Below, in pieces: positions 16,357 to 25,191 of a DNA stretch of 64,000 nt. The stretch's first letter is position 1. Each line of letters begins with the position of its first letter. A program made the position numbers and the translations under genes. The stretch covers positions 186,001-250,000 of the forward strand of contig NZ_QHLQ01000002.1 in assembly GCF_011813015.1 (NCBI RefSeq), read 5' to 3'. Under the pieces are notes generated by a model. That model saw only the letters and a program-made list of their open reading frames with translations, searched no databases and was not told the origin of the DNA. This DNA comes from Parasedimentitalea denitrificans. GTDB taxonomy: Bacteria; Pseudomonadota; Alphaproteobacteria; Rhodobacterales; Rhodobacteraceae.

Positions 16357-17649
16357 ATGCGCTATATGATGACCTACGATCTGATGGAAACTGCACGAAA
16401 CGCGAACCAATGGTTTGGCGCAACGGCACGATCGCTGGCATCCTATCCGATGTTCTCTGCCGTCCCGAACCCTGCACTGGACTTGATGGCCGCATGGGGC
16501 GAAGTTACCGAGCGCAGTTTTGAACGTATGGTGGCAAAGCCTGACTGGGGCATCCGTACCTTCACGTGCGAAGATGGCCGGGATCATCTGGTCGAAATCA
16601 CACCCGTTTTGGAACGCCCATTTGGCGACCTGCTACATTTCAAGGTCAACGGCCGCGAAGAACAACCCCGCAAGGTTCTGCTGGTGGCGCCGATGTCCGG
16701 CCACTACGCCACATTGCTGCGTTCCACCGTCAAAAGCCTGCTTGTAAACTGCGAGGTTTATATCACCGACTGGCACAATGCCCGTGATATTCCTGTATCT
16801 GCTGGCAAGTTCGATGTTGAGGACTACAGCCTGTACCTTGTTGACTTCATGCGCGAACTGGGCCCGGAAACCCATGTCGTCGCAGTCTGCCAGCCTGTTC
16901 CGCTGGCGCTGGCCGCAACGGCCTATCTGGCCGAGCTGGACCCAACCGCGCAACCCAATTCATTGACCCTGATCGGTGGCCCAATAGACCCAGACGCCGC
17001 CCCCACCGAAGTCACCGATTTTGGCGCCCGCGTCACCATGGGCCAACTTGAAGAGACCATGATCCAGCAGGTTGGTTTCAAATACCCCGGCGTCGGCCGC
17101 ATGGTCTACCCCGGCCTGCTACAACTGTCCTCGTTCATCTCAATGAACGCCGAACGCCATTCCAAGGCGTTTTCCGACCAGATCCAGCGCGCGGCCAAGG
17201 GCGAAGCCTCTGACCATGATGCCCACAACCGTTTCTACGACGAATATTTAGCGGTCATGGATATGCCTGCCGAGTTCTATCTGTCGACGGTTGAACGCAT
17301 TTTCAAATCCCGCGAGATCGCGCTCAACGAATTCACGATTGATGGGCACAAGGTAGATTTCGGCAAGATCACCGATGTCGCTATCAAAACAGTCGAAGGC
17401 GCCAATGACGATATCTCGGCCCCGGGTCAGTGCATCGCCGCGCTGGACCTGTGCACCGGACTAGATAACAGCCTAAAGGCCAGCCATGTCGAACCCGGCG
17501 CGGGACACTATGGCATCTTTGCCGGTCGCAGCTGGCGCGACAATATCCGCCCATTGGTGATAGGTTTTATGGATGCCAACAGCCGCCATTCCAAACCCAA
17601 GCCCAAAGCCAAGACCAAGCGTAAACCAGCCAACAAAAACGCGGCCTAA
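16357..17649 (+). CDS. phaZ: Intracellular PHA depolymerase PhaZ
   Basis: 430 residues, the usual length for intracellular PHB depolymerases of alphaproteobacteria. Motifs include 'YITDWHNARDIP' and the nucleophile box 'HVVAVCQPVPLALAATAYL' with Cys178 in place of serine, as in the PhaZ1/PhaZa1 type. The tail is strongly basic and repetitive (KPKPKAKTKRKPANK), perhaps a granule-binding or nucleic-acid-binding tail. It degrades stored PHB to oligomers or 3-hydroxybutyrate. Divergent from phaC. The gene behind it follows after five bases and may be co-transcribed. Confidence 0.93.
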   Translation: MRYMMTYDLMETARNANQWFGATARSLASYPMFSAVPNPALDLMAAWGEVTERSFERMVAKPDWGIRTFTCEDGRDHLVEITPVLERPFGDLLHFKVNGREEQPRKVLLVAPMSGHYATLLRSTVKSLLVNCEVYITDWHNARDIPVSAGKFDVEDYSLYLVDFMRELGPETHVVAVCQPVPLALAATAYLAELDPTAQPNSLTLIGGPIDPDAAPTEVTDFGARVTMGQLEETMIQQVGFKYPGVGRMVYPGLLQLSSFISMNAERHSKAFSDQIQRAAKGEASDHDAHNRFYDEYLAVMDMPAEFYLSTVERIFKSREIALNEFTIDGHKVDFGKITDVAIKTVEGANDDISAPGQCIAALDLCTGLDNSLKASHVEPGAGHYGIFAGRSWRDNIRPLVIGFMDANSRHSKPKPKAKTKRKPANKNAA

Positions 17650-17654
17650 GAACC

Positions 17655-18227
17655 ATGGCAGCCAGTGATCAGACCTTTGCCTGCAACTGTGGCAAACTGA
17701 GTGGCCATGTCACTGCAGAGGGCATTAAATCCGGCACTCGCGTGGTCTGCTACTGCCCCGACTGCCGCGCAAATGAGCTGTACCACGGTCAGCCTGACCC
17801 TGCCCCTGGCCCTGTCGATCTGTTCCAGCTATCGCCCGACACAATCAATCTAACCAAAGGGTCTGAGCATTTGCGACTTATGCGTCTCAGCCCCAAGGGT
17901 ACCCTGCGTTGGTATGCGGGCTGCTGCGGCACGCCCTTTGCCAACACATTGGCAAAGCCTACCCTGCCCTTCGCAGGCCTACGTGCCGACCTGTTCACCA
18001 ACAAGGACGCATTGGGCAAGATCAAAGCAAAGGCCTTTATTCCGCAAAACGGTCAGCCCGCCAAAACCAAGGGCGCCGCGGGCATGGCTCTTGGCATCAT
18101 CAGCCGCATGATCACCAGTCGCCTGTCAGGCCGCTGGCGTGAAACGCCGTTCTTTGATGTCGAAACCGGCAACCCAGTGGCCGAGGCTGAAATGCCATCC
18201 AAGGAAGAGCGAGCGAAGCTGTATTAA
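17655..18227 (+). CDS. GFA-like zinc-binding protein (DUF6151 type)
   Basis: 190 residues. The cysteine pattern resembles the GFA/CENP-V zinc fold: Cys10-x-Cys12, then Cys32-x-Cys34-x-x-Cys37, then Cys90-Cys91 in 'WYAGCCGTPFANT'. GFA-family proteins bind glutathione-adducted formaldehyde or related thiols in a structural-zinc fold; the substrate here is unknown. It starts five bases behind phaZ, so it is probably co-transcribed, yet there is no functional argument linking it to PHA. The middle and C-terminal parts (from about residue 110) lack recognised motifs. Confidence 0.7.
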   Translation: MAASDQTFACNCGKLSGHVTAEGIKSGTRVVCYCPDCRANELYHGQPDPAPGPVDLFQLSPDTINLTKGSEHLRLMRLSPKGTLRWYAGCCGTPFANTLAKPTLPFAGLRADLFTNKDALGKIKAKAFIPQNGQPAKTKGAAGMALGIISRMITSRLSGRWRETPFFDVETGNPVAEAEMPSKEERAKLY

Positions 18228-18255
18228 CAAAACGGGGTTGTGAACTCCAATTTTA

Positions 18256-19017
18256 TCAGCCCTTCCCGTCTAACCACTCCACCAAAACTCGGTTCACCAC
18301 ATCCGGCCGCTCCAGCGTTGGCAAATGCCCCGCAGCCGTTACAATTTCCAGTTTTGCGGTTGGGATCAACTCAGCCATGAATTCGTGTCGCTTCACCGGG
18401 GTCAGCTGATCATATTCACCACATAGGATCAGTGTCGGAACCTTACATTTGCGCAGCGTCCCCTGTTGGTCCTGCCGCCGTTGCAGCGCCCGTGTCTGGG
18501 CTACGAACAGCGCCTCGCCCAGCTCCATCCCCATCTGATACACTTGATTCAGAATTTCAATCCGCTGGGGCCCCGGCGCCAGATAGTCCGGCATCATGCT
18601 CTGCCGCAGAACATCTTCCATCCGCCCTGTACGTGCCCCAATAATCAATGGCTCCCGAGTGGCCGCCTGTGCAGGCGTATCCGCCAGCGGACTGGTGCTC
18701 ATCAGACATAGTCGGCTTAGCCTTTCCGGCGCCCGCCGCAGGATTTCCATCGCCACGGTGCCGCCCATTGCTAGTCCCAAAAGGGAGAACCGAGCAGGCA
18801 TCTGCCGCAACAGGTGCTTAGCGATATCCTCAATTCGCTCACCGCCAAGCAAGGGTGCGACCATCACTGGTAGGTGCCGTGACAGCGCGCCTATTTGCGG
18901 CGCAAAAACACGAGCATCACTCATCATACCAGGCAAAAACACCAAAGGATCCTGTGACAATTGCTCTGCCTGCACCATTTCCTCGATCCTTTGCAAACGC
19001 TTAATCCGTACAGCCAC
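18256..19017 (-). CDS. Alpha/beta hydrolase-like protein with alanine at the nucleophile position
   Basis: 253 residues, alpha/beta-hydrolase fold: oxyanion region 'LVFLPGMMSDARVF', elbow 'LLGLAMGGTVAM' (residues 79-90), acid in 'LCGEYDQLTP' and histidine in 'AAGHLPTLERP'. The elbow normally reads G-x-S-x-G-G; here the codon is GCA, giving Ala83 instead of Ser. If the base is real, classical serine-hydrolase activity is lost, and the protein may bind ligands, act as a pseudo-enzyme, or use another residue. The GTG start at 19017 is uncertain. It faces the gene behind phaZ. Confidence 0.75.
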   Translation of the reverse strand: MAVRIKRLQRIEEMVQAEQLSQDPLVFLPGMMSDARVFAPQIGALSRHLPVMVAPLLGGERIEDIAKHLLRQMPARFSLLGLAMGGTVAMEILRRAPERLSRLCLMSTSPLADTPAQAATREPLIIGARTGRMEDVLRQSMMPDYLAPGPQRIEILNQVYQMGMELGEALFVAQTRALQRRQDQQGTLRKCKVPTLILCGEYDQLTPVKRHEFMAELIPTAKLEIVTAAGHLPTLERPDVVNRVLVEWLDGKG

Positions 19018-19093
19018 TTAGCGTTTCCCGCTCGCTTCACGCAAGCGCAATAGGTTTTACAGATAAAAACGTTTCTAAACCGAAACCAATTCC

Positions 19094-19121
19094 TTTCATC
19101 TGGCCAAAAATATCCCGGGGG
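19094..19121 (+). repeat. Dispersed intergenic element, type CATCTGGCCA-AAATATCC-GGGGG, copy 1
   Basis: TTTCATCTGGCCA followed by AAAATATCCC and GGGGG recurs at 41641-41668 with few changes, and both copies stand beside a GGGGGC-loop-GCCCCC hairpin. A looser relative lies near 22475-22495. Confidence 0.6.
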
Positions 19122-19141
19122 TGAATTGGCCGCAAGCCAAG

Positions 19142-19158
19142 AGGGGGCAGAGCCCCCT
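19142..19158 (-). terminator. GC hairpin at the end of the VOC gene
   Basis: AGGGGGC-AGA-GCCCCCT lies directly behind (and touches) the VOC stop codon on the minus strand. Perfect 7-bp stem. Confidence 0.6.
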
Positions 19159-19583
19159 TAATATCCACCCCACCGAAATGCACCCTCGCCAGACAAGGCA
19201 GAGAACGGGTTGAAAGCAACCTCCCACAGCTGCCCATCTGGCGCCCTAAAGTACCCGTGATGGCCACCCCAAAATACATCTGTAGCTGACACCAAAACCT
19301 CGGCCCCGGCAGCTTCAGCAGCCGCCAAAACCTCTGCGACCTCGTCTTTGGTTCGGGTGTTATAGCTCAAAGACACCCCGCCTTTGCCCAATTCCTCAAC
19401 AGGCAGACCAACCTCATCGGCCAACGCCTGCAGCGGATACAGGCCCAATGTCTGCGAAATGAGATTGAAAACAATAATCCCTTCTTGGCTCTCCACCCGT
19501 TTCCAGCCCAGCGCCTCATAGAACGCTGCAGCTTTTTGCATATCCTCAACACCCAAAGTAATCAGGCTAACTCTTTGTTCCAT
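19158..19583 (-). CDS. VOC-family (glyoxalase/bleomycin-resistance fold) protein
   Basis: 141 residues. 'RVSLITLGVEDMQKAAAFYEALGWKRV' opens the first beta-alpha-beta-beta-beta module and 'GGHHGYFRAPDGQLWEVAFNP' closes the second, as in the vicinal oxygen chelate superfamily. The metal ligands are only partly recognisable, with Glu in 'LWEVAF' the best candidate. Its ATG shares one base with the stop of the hydrolase upstream (TGATG), so it is translationally coupled to it. Substrate unknown. Confidence 0.8.
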   Translation of the reverse strand: MEQRVSLITLGVEDMQKAAAFYEALGWKRVESQEGIIVFNLISQTLGLYPLQALADEVGLPVEELGKGGVSLSYNTRTKDEVAEVLAAAEAAGAEVLVSATDVFWGGHHGYFRAPDGQLWEVAFNPFSALSGEGAFRWGGY

Positions 19584-20575
19584 CACTGAATTCCTATTCC
19601 CTTCAACCAGACCTGGAAGACCTGAACAGCAGCATCCGTTTGCCCCGGTGACAGAATATCCCCTGCAATTGTATGCGCATTCACATCGTCATCTGGACCC
19701 GGCGTAACCCTGTGCAGGTCGACGTTTCCTCCCCAACGTTGTGCAACCTGGGTGGTCAGATCCGAACGCACAATCCGATCCCTCTCCGAAATCAAGAACA
19801 AAGCAGGAACATGAATTTTACCTACATCCATATCCATCACCCTGTCAACCAGCGCCGCCATCGGCAAAACCGCGACAGAAGGATAGGACCGTGTCCAAAA
19901 TCTGGCGTGGTCCTCGCTTCGCGCTGGAAATGTCAATTGCCGCCCGGCCAGTGGTGGCAGCCAGTAACGCGCTGCAGGCCAGGTCAGCAACGGCGCCATT
20001 GCGGTTTTGAGCCCGTAATTTGGCGACACAAAGATCATCGCAGCGATATTCTCTGACAAGTCTGGATCCATTGCTGCGGCCGTGGCCAGTGTTGCCCCAG
20101 TAGACGATGCAATCACCACCACCTGTTCACCGACCTGTCGCGCCGCTGCCAATCCCTCGGCCAGATCCATCATCCAGTCATTCACCGTGGCCTCTGCCAT
20201 GGCCTTGCCTGTACGCCCGTGGCCGCGCAGACGCGCAAAAACCAGATTGGCGCCCAGCGCATCTGCCACCTTGTCGGGAACAGGACGGATCTCTTCCGAG
20301 CTAGCCGAGAACCCATGCACATAAAGCACCGAGTAAGGCGTGCGTTGTTCCTTGAACCCATCCTGCCAGATCACCCGCTTTTCGGTGCCGGCTTTCAGGT
20401 CAGCGACATTGCTCTCAACGCTTTCAAAGTAAACCTGCACCCCTTCCCCAAATCGACGCGGCTCAAACGAGGCTTTCAAATCAACAGGTTCATAGGGCCC
20501 CAATGCCCACAATCCTCCGGCCACAAGGACCAGCACCAGTAACATACGCCCTAAGATACGACCAAACCTGCGCAT
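19583..20575 (-). CDS. Membrane-anchored alpha/beta hydrolase
   Basis: 330 residues. The N-terminus 'MRRFGRILGRMLLVLVLVAGGLWAL' is one membrane span or uncleaved signal, so the enzyme domain is periplasmic. The fold markers follow: 'YSVLYVHGFSASSEEIRPV' (oxyanion strand and HGF), nucleophile box 'VVVIASSTGATLATAAAM', acid in 'FLISERDRIV' and a candidate catalytic histidine in 'DDVNAHTIAGD'. The start was set at the ATG overlapping the stop of the upstream hydrolase (TAATG). It belongs to a tight minus-strand unit of hydrolase, hydrolase and VOC protein. Likely a carboxylesterase or lipase. Confidence 0.82.
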   Translation of the reverse strand: MRRFGRILGRMLLVLVLVAGGLWALGPYEPVDLKASFEPRRFGEGVQVYFESVESNVADLKAGTEKRVIWQDGFKEQRTPYSVLYVHGFSASSEEIRPVPDKVADALGANLVFARLRGHGRTGKAMAEATVNDWMMDLAEGLAAARQVGEQVVVIASSTGATLATAAAMDPDLSENIAAMIFVSPNYGLKTAMAPLLTWPAARYWLPPLAGRQLTFPARSEDHARFWTRSYPSVAVLPMAALVDRVMDMDVGKIHVPALFLISERDRIVRSDLTTQVAQRWGGNVDLHRVTPGPDDDVNAHTIAGDILSPGQTDAAVQVFQVWLKGIGIQ

Positions 20576-21324
20576 TACGCCTCTCCCAACACGTCCTGCA
20601 CGGCTTCCTCGATCATCTGCAAACATGGTCCGTCCGAAAACCGGTGATCCGCATCCTTGACCAAGTTCAGCCGCATATCATCGCAGGTTGCATGATCCAT
20701 CAGGCGCAGCGCGGTTTCGGTGCTCACCGCTGTATCCGCCGTTCCTTGCAAACAACGCACTGGAAACGGCAGTTCCAACGGCTCGCGCAACACCAACTGT
20801 TCCCGGCCATCCTCGATCATGCGTTTGGTGATGATATAGGGTTCCATATAATCACTTGGCAGTTCCACATGACCGACTTTCTCCAGCTCCAGCTTCTGCA
20901 TCGGGGTGAAGTTGGCCCAGTACCCGTCTTCGGTGAAATCCGGCGCCGCCGCTATCGTGACCATTCCGTGCACGCGTTCAGGCATCGCTTTGGCCAGCAA
21001 CAATGCTTGCCAGCCACCCATGGATGATCCAACCGGTGCAATCGGCCCTTCGGTCAGTTCGGAAATCGCCGCAACTGTATCGAGATGCCAGTCGCCAATA
21101 CAGCCGTCCTCGAATTTGCCCGAGCTTTCCCCATGTCCTGAATAGTCAAACCGCAAAAATGCTAGCCCTCGGGCCTTGGCCCAGGCTTCTAGATGCACCG
21201 CCTTGGTGCCCTCCATGTCGGACTTTAATCCACCCAGAAACACCACCCAAGGGCCTTTCCCCTCGCTGCGGTGATAGGCAATGCGGCGCCCCTGCGGACT
21301 GTCTAGAAATTTAGCTGCGCCCAT
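20575..21324 (-). CDS. Cytoplasmic alpha/beta hydrolase (esterase/thioesterase type)
   Basis: 249 residues. Markers: 'VVFLGGLKSDMEGTKAVHLE', nucleophile elbow 'PVGSSMGGWQALL', acid in 'LQGTADTAV' and histidine in 'VKDADHRFSD', a complete Ser-Asp-His triad. The pattern is close to palmitoyl-thioesterase/ABHD10-like hydrolases. AAGGAG precedes the ATG at 21324, which is preferred over upstream in-frame starts. It heads the three-gene minus-strand unit. No membrane anchor. Confidence 0.85.
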   Translation of the reverse strand: MGAAKFLDSPQGRRIAYHRSEGKGPWVVFLGGLKSDMEGTKAVHLEAWAKARGLAFLRFDYSGHGESSGKFEDGCIGDWHLDTVAAISELTEGPIAPVGSSMGGWQALLLAKAMPERVHGMVTIAAAPDFTEDGYWANFTPMQKLELEKVGHVELPSDYMEPYIITKRMIEDGREQLVLREPLELPFPVRCLQGTADTAVSTETALRLMDHATCDDMRLNLVKDADHRFSDGPCLQMIEEAVQDVLGEA

Positions 21325-21464
21325 ATCCAGTCTCCTTAATGTTTCCCAAGATGTGACACGCGCTACCACCGCCCGCAATTGGTGATTTATCACGCCAAGC
21401 CTCATCCACTGTTTGATTGTTGCTGCAACTGGTCCATAAGACTGCAAAATTTTCGAGGTGCCAC

Positions 21465-22463
21465 GTGACCAAAATTCTCAATGTATTGCTTATCGCGACC
21501 CTTATTCTGGGGCTGACCATTCTAACAGCCTGGGCCGCACTTGCGCTCTGGTATCGCCTGCCCTTTGGCATGCCCATTCGCGCCATTTCCGCCGGCGGCT
21601 TTGCTCTTCTGGGCCTATCTGTCATTGCCTCATTGTTCCGGCCAAGCCGCTTGCGTGCATTGGCCACCTACTGCCTGGCGCTGGCGACCACGCTGTTCTG
21701 GTGGACCACACTCACCCCACCGTCTCAGGCTAATTGGGCCCCAGACGTCGCCCGCCAGGTCACAGGCGAGCTCAACGGTGACCAACTCACCCTAACCAAT
21801 GTGCGCAACTTTGATTGGCAAACCCCAACCGAGGCAACAGAACGCTGGGAGACCCGCAGCTACGATCTGGCCGACCTGCAAGGTGTTGATCTGTTCATGT
21901 CCTATTGGGCAGGCCCGCAGATGGCCCATATGATCGTCAGCTTTGACTTTGCGGATGCTGATCCCATTGCATGGTCGGTCGAAGTTCGTCGTCAAGTCGG
22001 CGGTGGATTTTCCCCTATCGCCGATCTGTTCAAATCCAACACCCTGGTGATCATTGCCGCTGATGAGCGCGACGTAGTCGGCACCCGCAGCAATGTGCGC
22101 GGCGAAGATGTTCAACTGTACCGCATCGATACAACACCTGAAAAAGCACGTGCACTGCTGTTGAAATATGTCCAGGCCTCAAACCGGTTGGCCGCACAGC
22201 CCCACTGGTACAACTCGCTTCTGACCAATTGTACAACCGTGGTCCTGGACATGATCCGCACCATTGTGAACGAGGTTCCGCTGGACTGGCGTGTGGTCGC
22301 AAATGGCTACCTACCCGAATATGCCTATGACCGTGGCGTGCTCGACAGCCGCCTGACGCTAACGGAGTTGCGCGACCGCTCGCACATCAATGCCGCGGCT
22401 AAGGCGCACGGGCTCACCGCTGGATTTAGCGCCGCTATCCGACAAGACCTCCCCAAGCCTTAA
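21465..22463 (+). CDS. DUF4105 (Lnb N-terminal-like) membrane protein
   Basis: 332 residues. Three hydrophobic spans lie in the first 95 residues ('ILNVLLIATLILGLTILTAWAALALW', 'AISAGGFALLGLSVIASLF', 'LATYCLALATTLFWW'), then a periplasmic domain with 'RNFDWQTPTEATERWETRSYDL', 'HMIVSFDFADADPIAWSVEVR' and 'HWYNSLLTNCTTVV'. The last holds the Cys and Asn typical of DUF4105, a papain-like fold related to the Lnb N-terminal domain. GTG at 21465 has GAGGTG five bases upstream. A periplasmic thiol-dependent hydrolase role is likely, but the substrate is unknown. Confidence 0.82.
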   Translation: MTKILNVLLIATLILGLTILTAWAALALWYRLPFGMPIRAISAGGFALLGLSVIASLFRPSRLRALATYCLALATTLFWWTTLTPPSQANWAPDVARQVTGELNGDQLTLTNVRNFDWQTPTEATERWETRSYDLADLQGVDLFMSYWAGPQMAHMIVSFDFADADPIAWSVEVRRQVGGGFSPIADLFKSNTLVIIAADERDVVGTRSNVRGEDVQLYRIDTTPEKARALLLKYVQASNRLAAQPHWYNSLLTNCTTVVLDMIRTIVNEVPLDWRVVANGYLPEYAYDRGVLDSRLTLTELRDRSHINAAAKAHGLTAGFSAAIRQDLPKP

Positions 22464-22495
22464 CCCTTCTTCTTGTAGGAAATACCTCGGGGAGC

Positions 22496-22515
22496 GCGAG
22501 GGGCTGGCCCCTCGC
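22496..22515 (+). terminator. GC hairpin between the DUF4105 gene and thrS
   Basis: GCGAGGGG-CTGG-CCCCTCGC, an 8-bp perfect stem, lies 33 bases after the DUF4105 stop. There is no T-tract. It is preceded by a sequence resembling the AAATATCC-GGGGG dispersed element. Confidence 0.5.
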
Positions 22516-22619
22516 CCCTCAACGCTTGACAGACAGGTCTCCGCCTGCCAAATCAACCGAACACATATACCCGCAACCGGGCGTTCAGTGGGCGCCAAAC
22601 TGACGAGGAGTGCCGATAC

Positions 22620-24566
22620 ATGGCCCAAGTCTCTCTCACCTTTCCTGATGGCAATGCACGATCGTACGACGCAGGCGTAACCGCCGCCGAGGTCGCCGCC
22701 AGCATTTCAAAATCGCTGGCCAAGAAAGCCATCTCTGCCACCTACAATGATCAACACTGGGATCTGCAATGGCCGATCACTGCTGACGGCACCATCGCGC
22801 TGCACACCCTCAAGGACGAAGAGCAGGCCAACGAGCTGATCCGCCACGACTTGGCACATATCATGGCCCGCGCCGTGCAAGAGATCTGGCCTGACACCAA
22901 GGTCACCATCGGCCCGGTAATCGATAATGGCTGGTACTACGACTTTGACCGCGCCGAGCCCTTCACCCCCGAGGATCTGGGTGTGATCGAAAAGAAGATG
23001 AAGGAAATCATCAACAAGCGCGAGCCCGTGACCACCGAAGTCTGGGAGCGTCAGCGCGCCGTAGATTTCTACACCGCCAATGATGAACCTTATAAGGTCG
23101 AGCTGATCGACGCCATTCCCGGTGATGAGCCGTTGCGCATGTACTGGCACGGCGACTGGCAGGATCTGTGCCGTGGTCCTCACCTGCAGCACACCGGTCA
23201 GGTGCCCGGCGACAGCTTCAAACTGATGTCCATCGCCGGGGCCTACTGGCGCGGCGACAGTGACCGCGCCATGTTGCAGCGGATTTACGGCGTTGCCTTT
23301 ACCGGCAAGGAAAAGCTCAAGGCTCACTTGCACATGCTGGAAGAGGCCGCCAAGCGCGACCACCGCAAGCTGGGCAAAGAAATGAACCTGTTCCACATGC
23401 AGGAAGAAGCCCCGGGCCAGATCTTCTGGCATCCCAACGGCTGGACCATCTACACCGAGCTGCAGAACTACATGCGTCGCAAACAGCGCGCTGATGGTTA
23501 TGTCGAGGTGAATACCCCGCAGGTGGTTGACCGCAAATTGTGGGAGGCTTCGGGCCACTGGGACAAATACCAGGAACACATGTTCATCGTAGAAGTCGAC
23601 GAGGAACATGCGCGCGAGAAGTCGATCAACGCGCTGAAGCCGATGAACTGCCCCTGCCACGTTCAGGTCTATAATCAAGGCCTGAAATCCTACCGCGACC
23701 TGCCCCTGCGCATGGCCGAGTTCGGATCGTGTAACCGGTACGAGCCTTCAGGCGCCCTGCACGGCATCATGCGTGTGCGTGGGTTCACTCAGGATGACGC
23801 GCATATCTTCTGCACCGAGGACCAAATCGAAGAAGAATGCGCCAAGTTCATCGACTTCCTGTCTTCGGTCTACAAAGACCTTGGATTTGAAGAGTTCGAG
23901 ATCATGTTTGCCACCCGCCCTGAAAAGCGTGTCGGCACCGAGGAAAGCTGGGATCACGTCGAGGGCGCGTTGGAAAACGCAATCAAGAAGACTGGCCACG
24001 CCTATACACTGGACGAAGGCGAAGGCGCGTTCTACGGCCCCAAGCTAGACTTCAAACTGACAGACGCCATTGGCCGCGTTTGGCAGTGTGGCACCTTCCA
24101 GGTTGACCCCAACCTGCCCGAGCGTCTGGACGCCAACTACATCGGCGAAGATGGATCCAAGCACCGCCCCTACATGCTGCACCGCGCATGTCTGGGGTCG
24201 TTTGAGCGCTTCATCGGTATCCTGATCGAAAGCCACGCTGGCAAGCTGCCGTTCTGGCTGGCGCCGCGTCAGGTTGTGGTTGCCTCGATCATTTCGGACG
24301 CCGACGACTATGTTCATGAAGTTGTTGCGGCCTTGAAAGCTGTTGGCGTACGCGCCGAGGCCGACACCCGCAACGAAAAAATCAACTACAAGGTCCGCGA
24401 ACACTCTGTTGGCAAAGTGCCGGTTATTCTGGCCATTGGTGCCCGCGAAGTCGAAGAACGCACAGTCTCGATCCGTCGCTTGGGACAAAAGCAAAGCAGC
24501 GTAGACAGCCTCGAAAATGTTACAAAGCTTCTCGCGCTGGAAGCTACAGCGCCTGATCTTCTGTAA
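22620..24566 (+). CDS. thrS: Threonyl-tRNA synthetase
   Basis: 648 residues, full length. An N-terminal TGS domain ('[30 protein letters not shown]') is followed by the second additional/editing domain with '[17 protein letters not shown]' (HxxxH-like zinc and editing site). The class II catalytic core has '[11 protein letters not shown]' (zinc cysteine) and motif 3 '[17 protein letters not shown]'. An anticodon-binding domain ends the protein. GAGGAG lies ten bases before the ATG. Charges tRNA-Thr in the cytoplasm. A terminator follows at 24590-24613. Confidence 0.97.
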   Translation: MAQVSLTFPDGNARSYDAGVTAAEVAASISKSLAKKAISATYNDQHWDLQWPITADGTIALHTLKDEEQANELIRHDLAHIMARAVQEIWPDTKVTIGPVIDNGWYYDFDRAEPFTPEDLGVIEKKMKEIINKREPVTTEVWERQRAVDFYTANDEPYKVELIDAIPGDEPLRMYWHGDWQDLCRGPHLQHTGQVPGDSFKLMSIAGAYWRGDSDRAMLQRIYGVAFTGKEKLKAHLHMLEEAAKRDHRKLGKEMNLFHMQEEAPGQIFWHPNGWTIYTELQNYMRRKQRADGYVEVNTPQVVDRKLWEASGHWDKYQEHMFIVEVDEEHAREKSINALKPMNCPCHVQVYNQGLKSYRDLPLRMAEFGSCNRYEPSGALHGIMRVRGFTQDDAHIFCTEDQIEEECAKFIDFLSSVYKDLGFEEFEIMFATRPEKRVGTEESWDHVEGALENAIKKTGHAYTLDEGEGAFYGPKLDFKLTDAIGRVWQCGTFQVDPNLPERLDANYIGEDGSKHRPYMLHRACLGSFERFIGILIESHAGKLPFWLAPRQVVVASIISDADDYVHEVVAALKAVGVRAEADTRNEKINYKVREHSVGKVPVILAIGAREVEERTVSIRRLGQKQSSVDSLENVTKLLALEATAPDLL

Positions 24567-24589
24567 CATTTGCTGTCATTTGACATCTT

Positions 24590-24613
24590 TTCGGCCCCCA
24601 CTGTGGGGCCGAA
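24590..24613 (+). terminator. Hairpin terminator of thrS
   Basis: TTCGGCCCC pairs perfectly with GGGGCCGAA around a six-base loop, 24 bases after the thrS stop. No long T-tract follows. Confidence 0.65.
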
Positions 24614-24668
24614 CTGCATTTAGACCAATCTATCTATTTGAAATTCAACAATTTCGACCAACAGCCTC

Positions 24669-24696
24669 TGTCACATAGTCTGACGGGCGCGTGACA
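24669..24696. promoter_or_regulatory. Inverted repeat TGTCAC-N16-GTGACA upstream of the bufferin operon
   Basis: Two perfectly complementary hexamers are spaced by 16 bases, ending 93 bases before the bufA start. Other GTGTC/GTGTG stretches follow. It could be an operator or a chance repeat; no regulator gene is adjacent. Confidence 0.3.
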
Positions 24697-24788
24697 CACA
24701 GGCTCGTGTCTTCAAAGTGTGCTTTCTGTCGGCTAGGGTTTGAGTGTCACAACAGAACACTTGGCTTTTAACACAAGGACTTCCCCCG

Positions 24789-25094
24789 ATGTCGAACACA
24801 ACAAAATCTCTGGTCGTCGCAAGTGCCGTCGCCGCCGCCCTTTCCGCCGCAGCTACTACTCCCGTCGCTGCTCAGTCCAAAGAAAAATGCTATGGCGTAT
24901 CGCTAGCAGGTCAAAACGACTGCGCCGCTGGCCCAGGCACAACCTGCGCAGGCACATCGGTCACAGACTATCAGGGCAATGCCTGGACACTGGTCGATGC
25001 GGGTTCCTGCGAAGGTATGGAATTGCCAGCTATGGCAGACGGCACCGCACGCAAAGGTTCGCTCAAGGCTTTGACCCGCGACGTTCCCGCATAA
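24789..25094 (+). CDS. bufA: Bufferin precursor peptide (DUF2282, BufA1 type)
   Basis: 101 residues. A Sec signal peptide (about 1-28, ending AATTPVAAQ) serves as the leader, unusual for a RiPP. The core has four cysteines, Cys34, Cys45, Cys53 and Cys74, in the DUF2282 pattern '[27 protein letters not shown]...AGSCEG'. In described BufA1 bufferins, core cysteines are converted to thiooxazoles by the MNIO enzyme, and the exported product binds copper. The ATG at 24789 follows AAGGAC; the upstream in-frame ATG at 24744 would destroy the signal peptide. First gene of a four-gene unit. Confidence 0.9.
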   Translation: MSNTTKSLVVASAVAAALSAAATTPVAAQSKEKCYGVSLAGQNDCAAGPGTTCAGTSVTDYQGNAWTLVDAGSCEGMELPAMADGTARKGSLKALTRDVPA

Positions 25095-25191
25095 CCCATA
25101 ATCAATCCCGGTGCGGCCTAGACCTTCTGGCCGCACCTTCAACCCTCGCCGGTCACCAGACCACCCTGCCCCGACCAGACGAGAATGAATC

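Noticed and set aside
22707..23678. A 323-codon open frame on the minus strand opposite thrS
   Set aside because: Antisense shadow of a full-length, motif-complete threonyl-tRNA synthetase.
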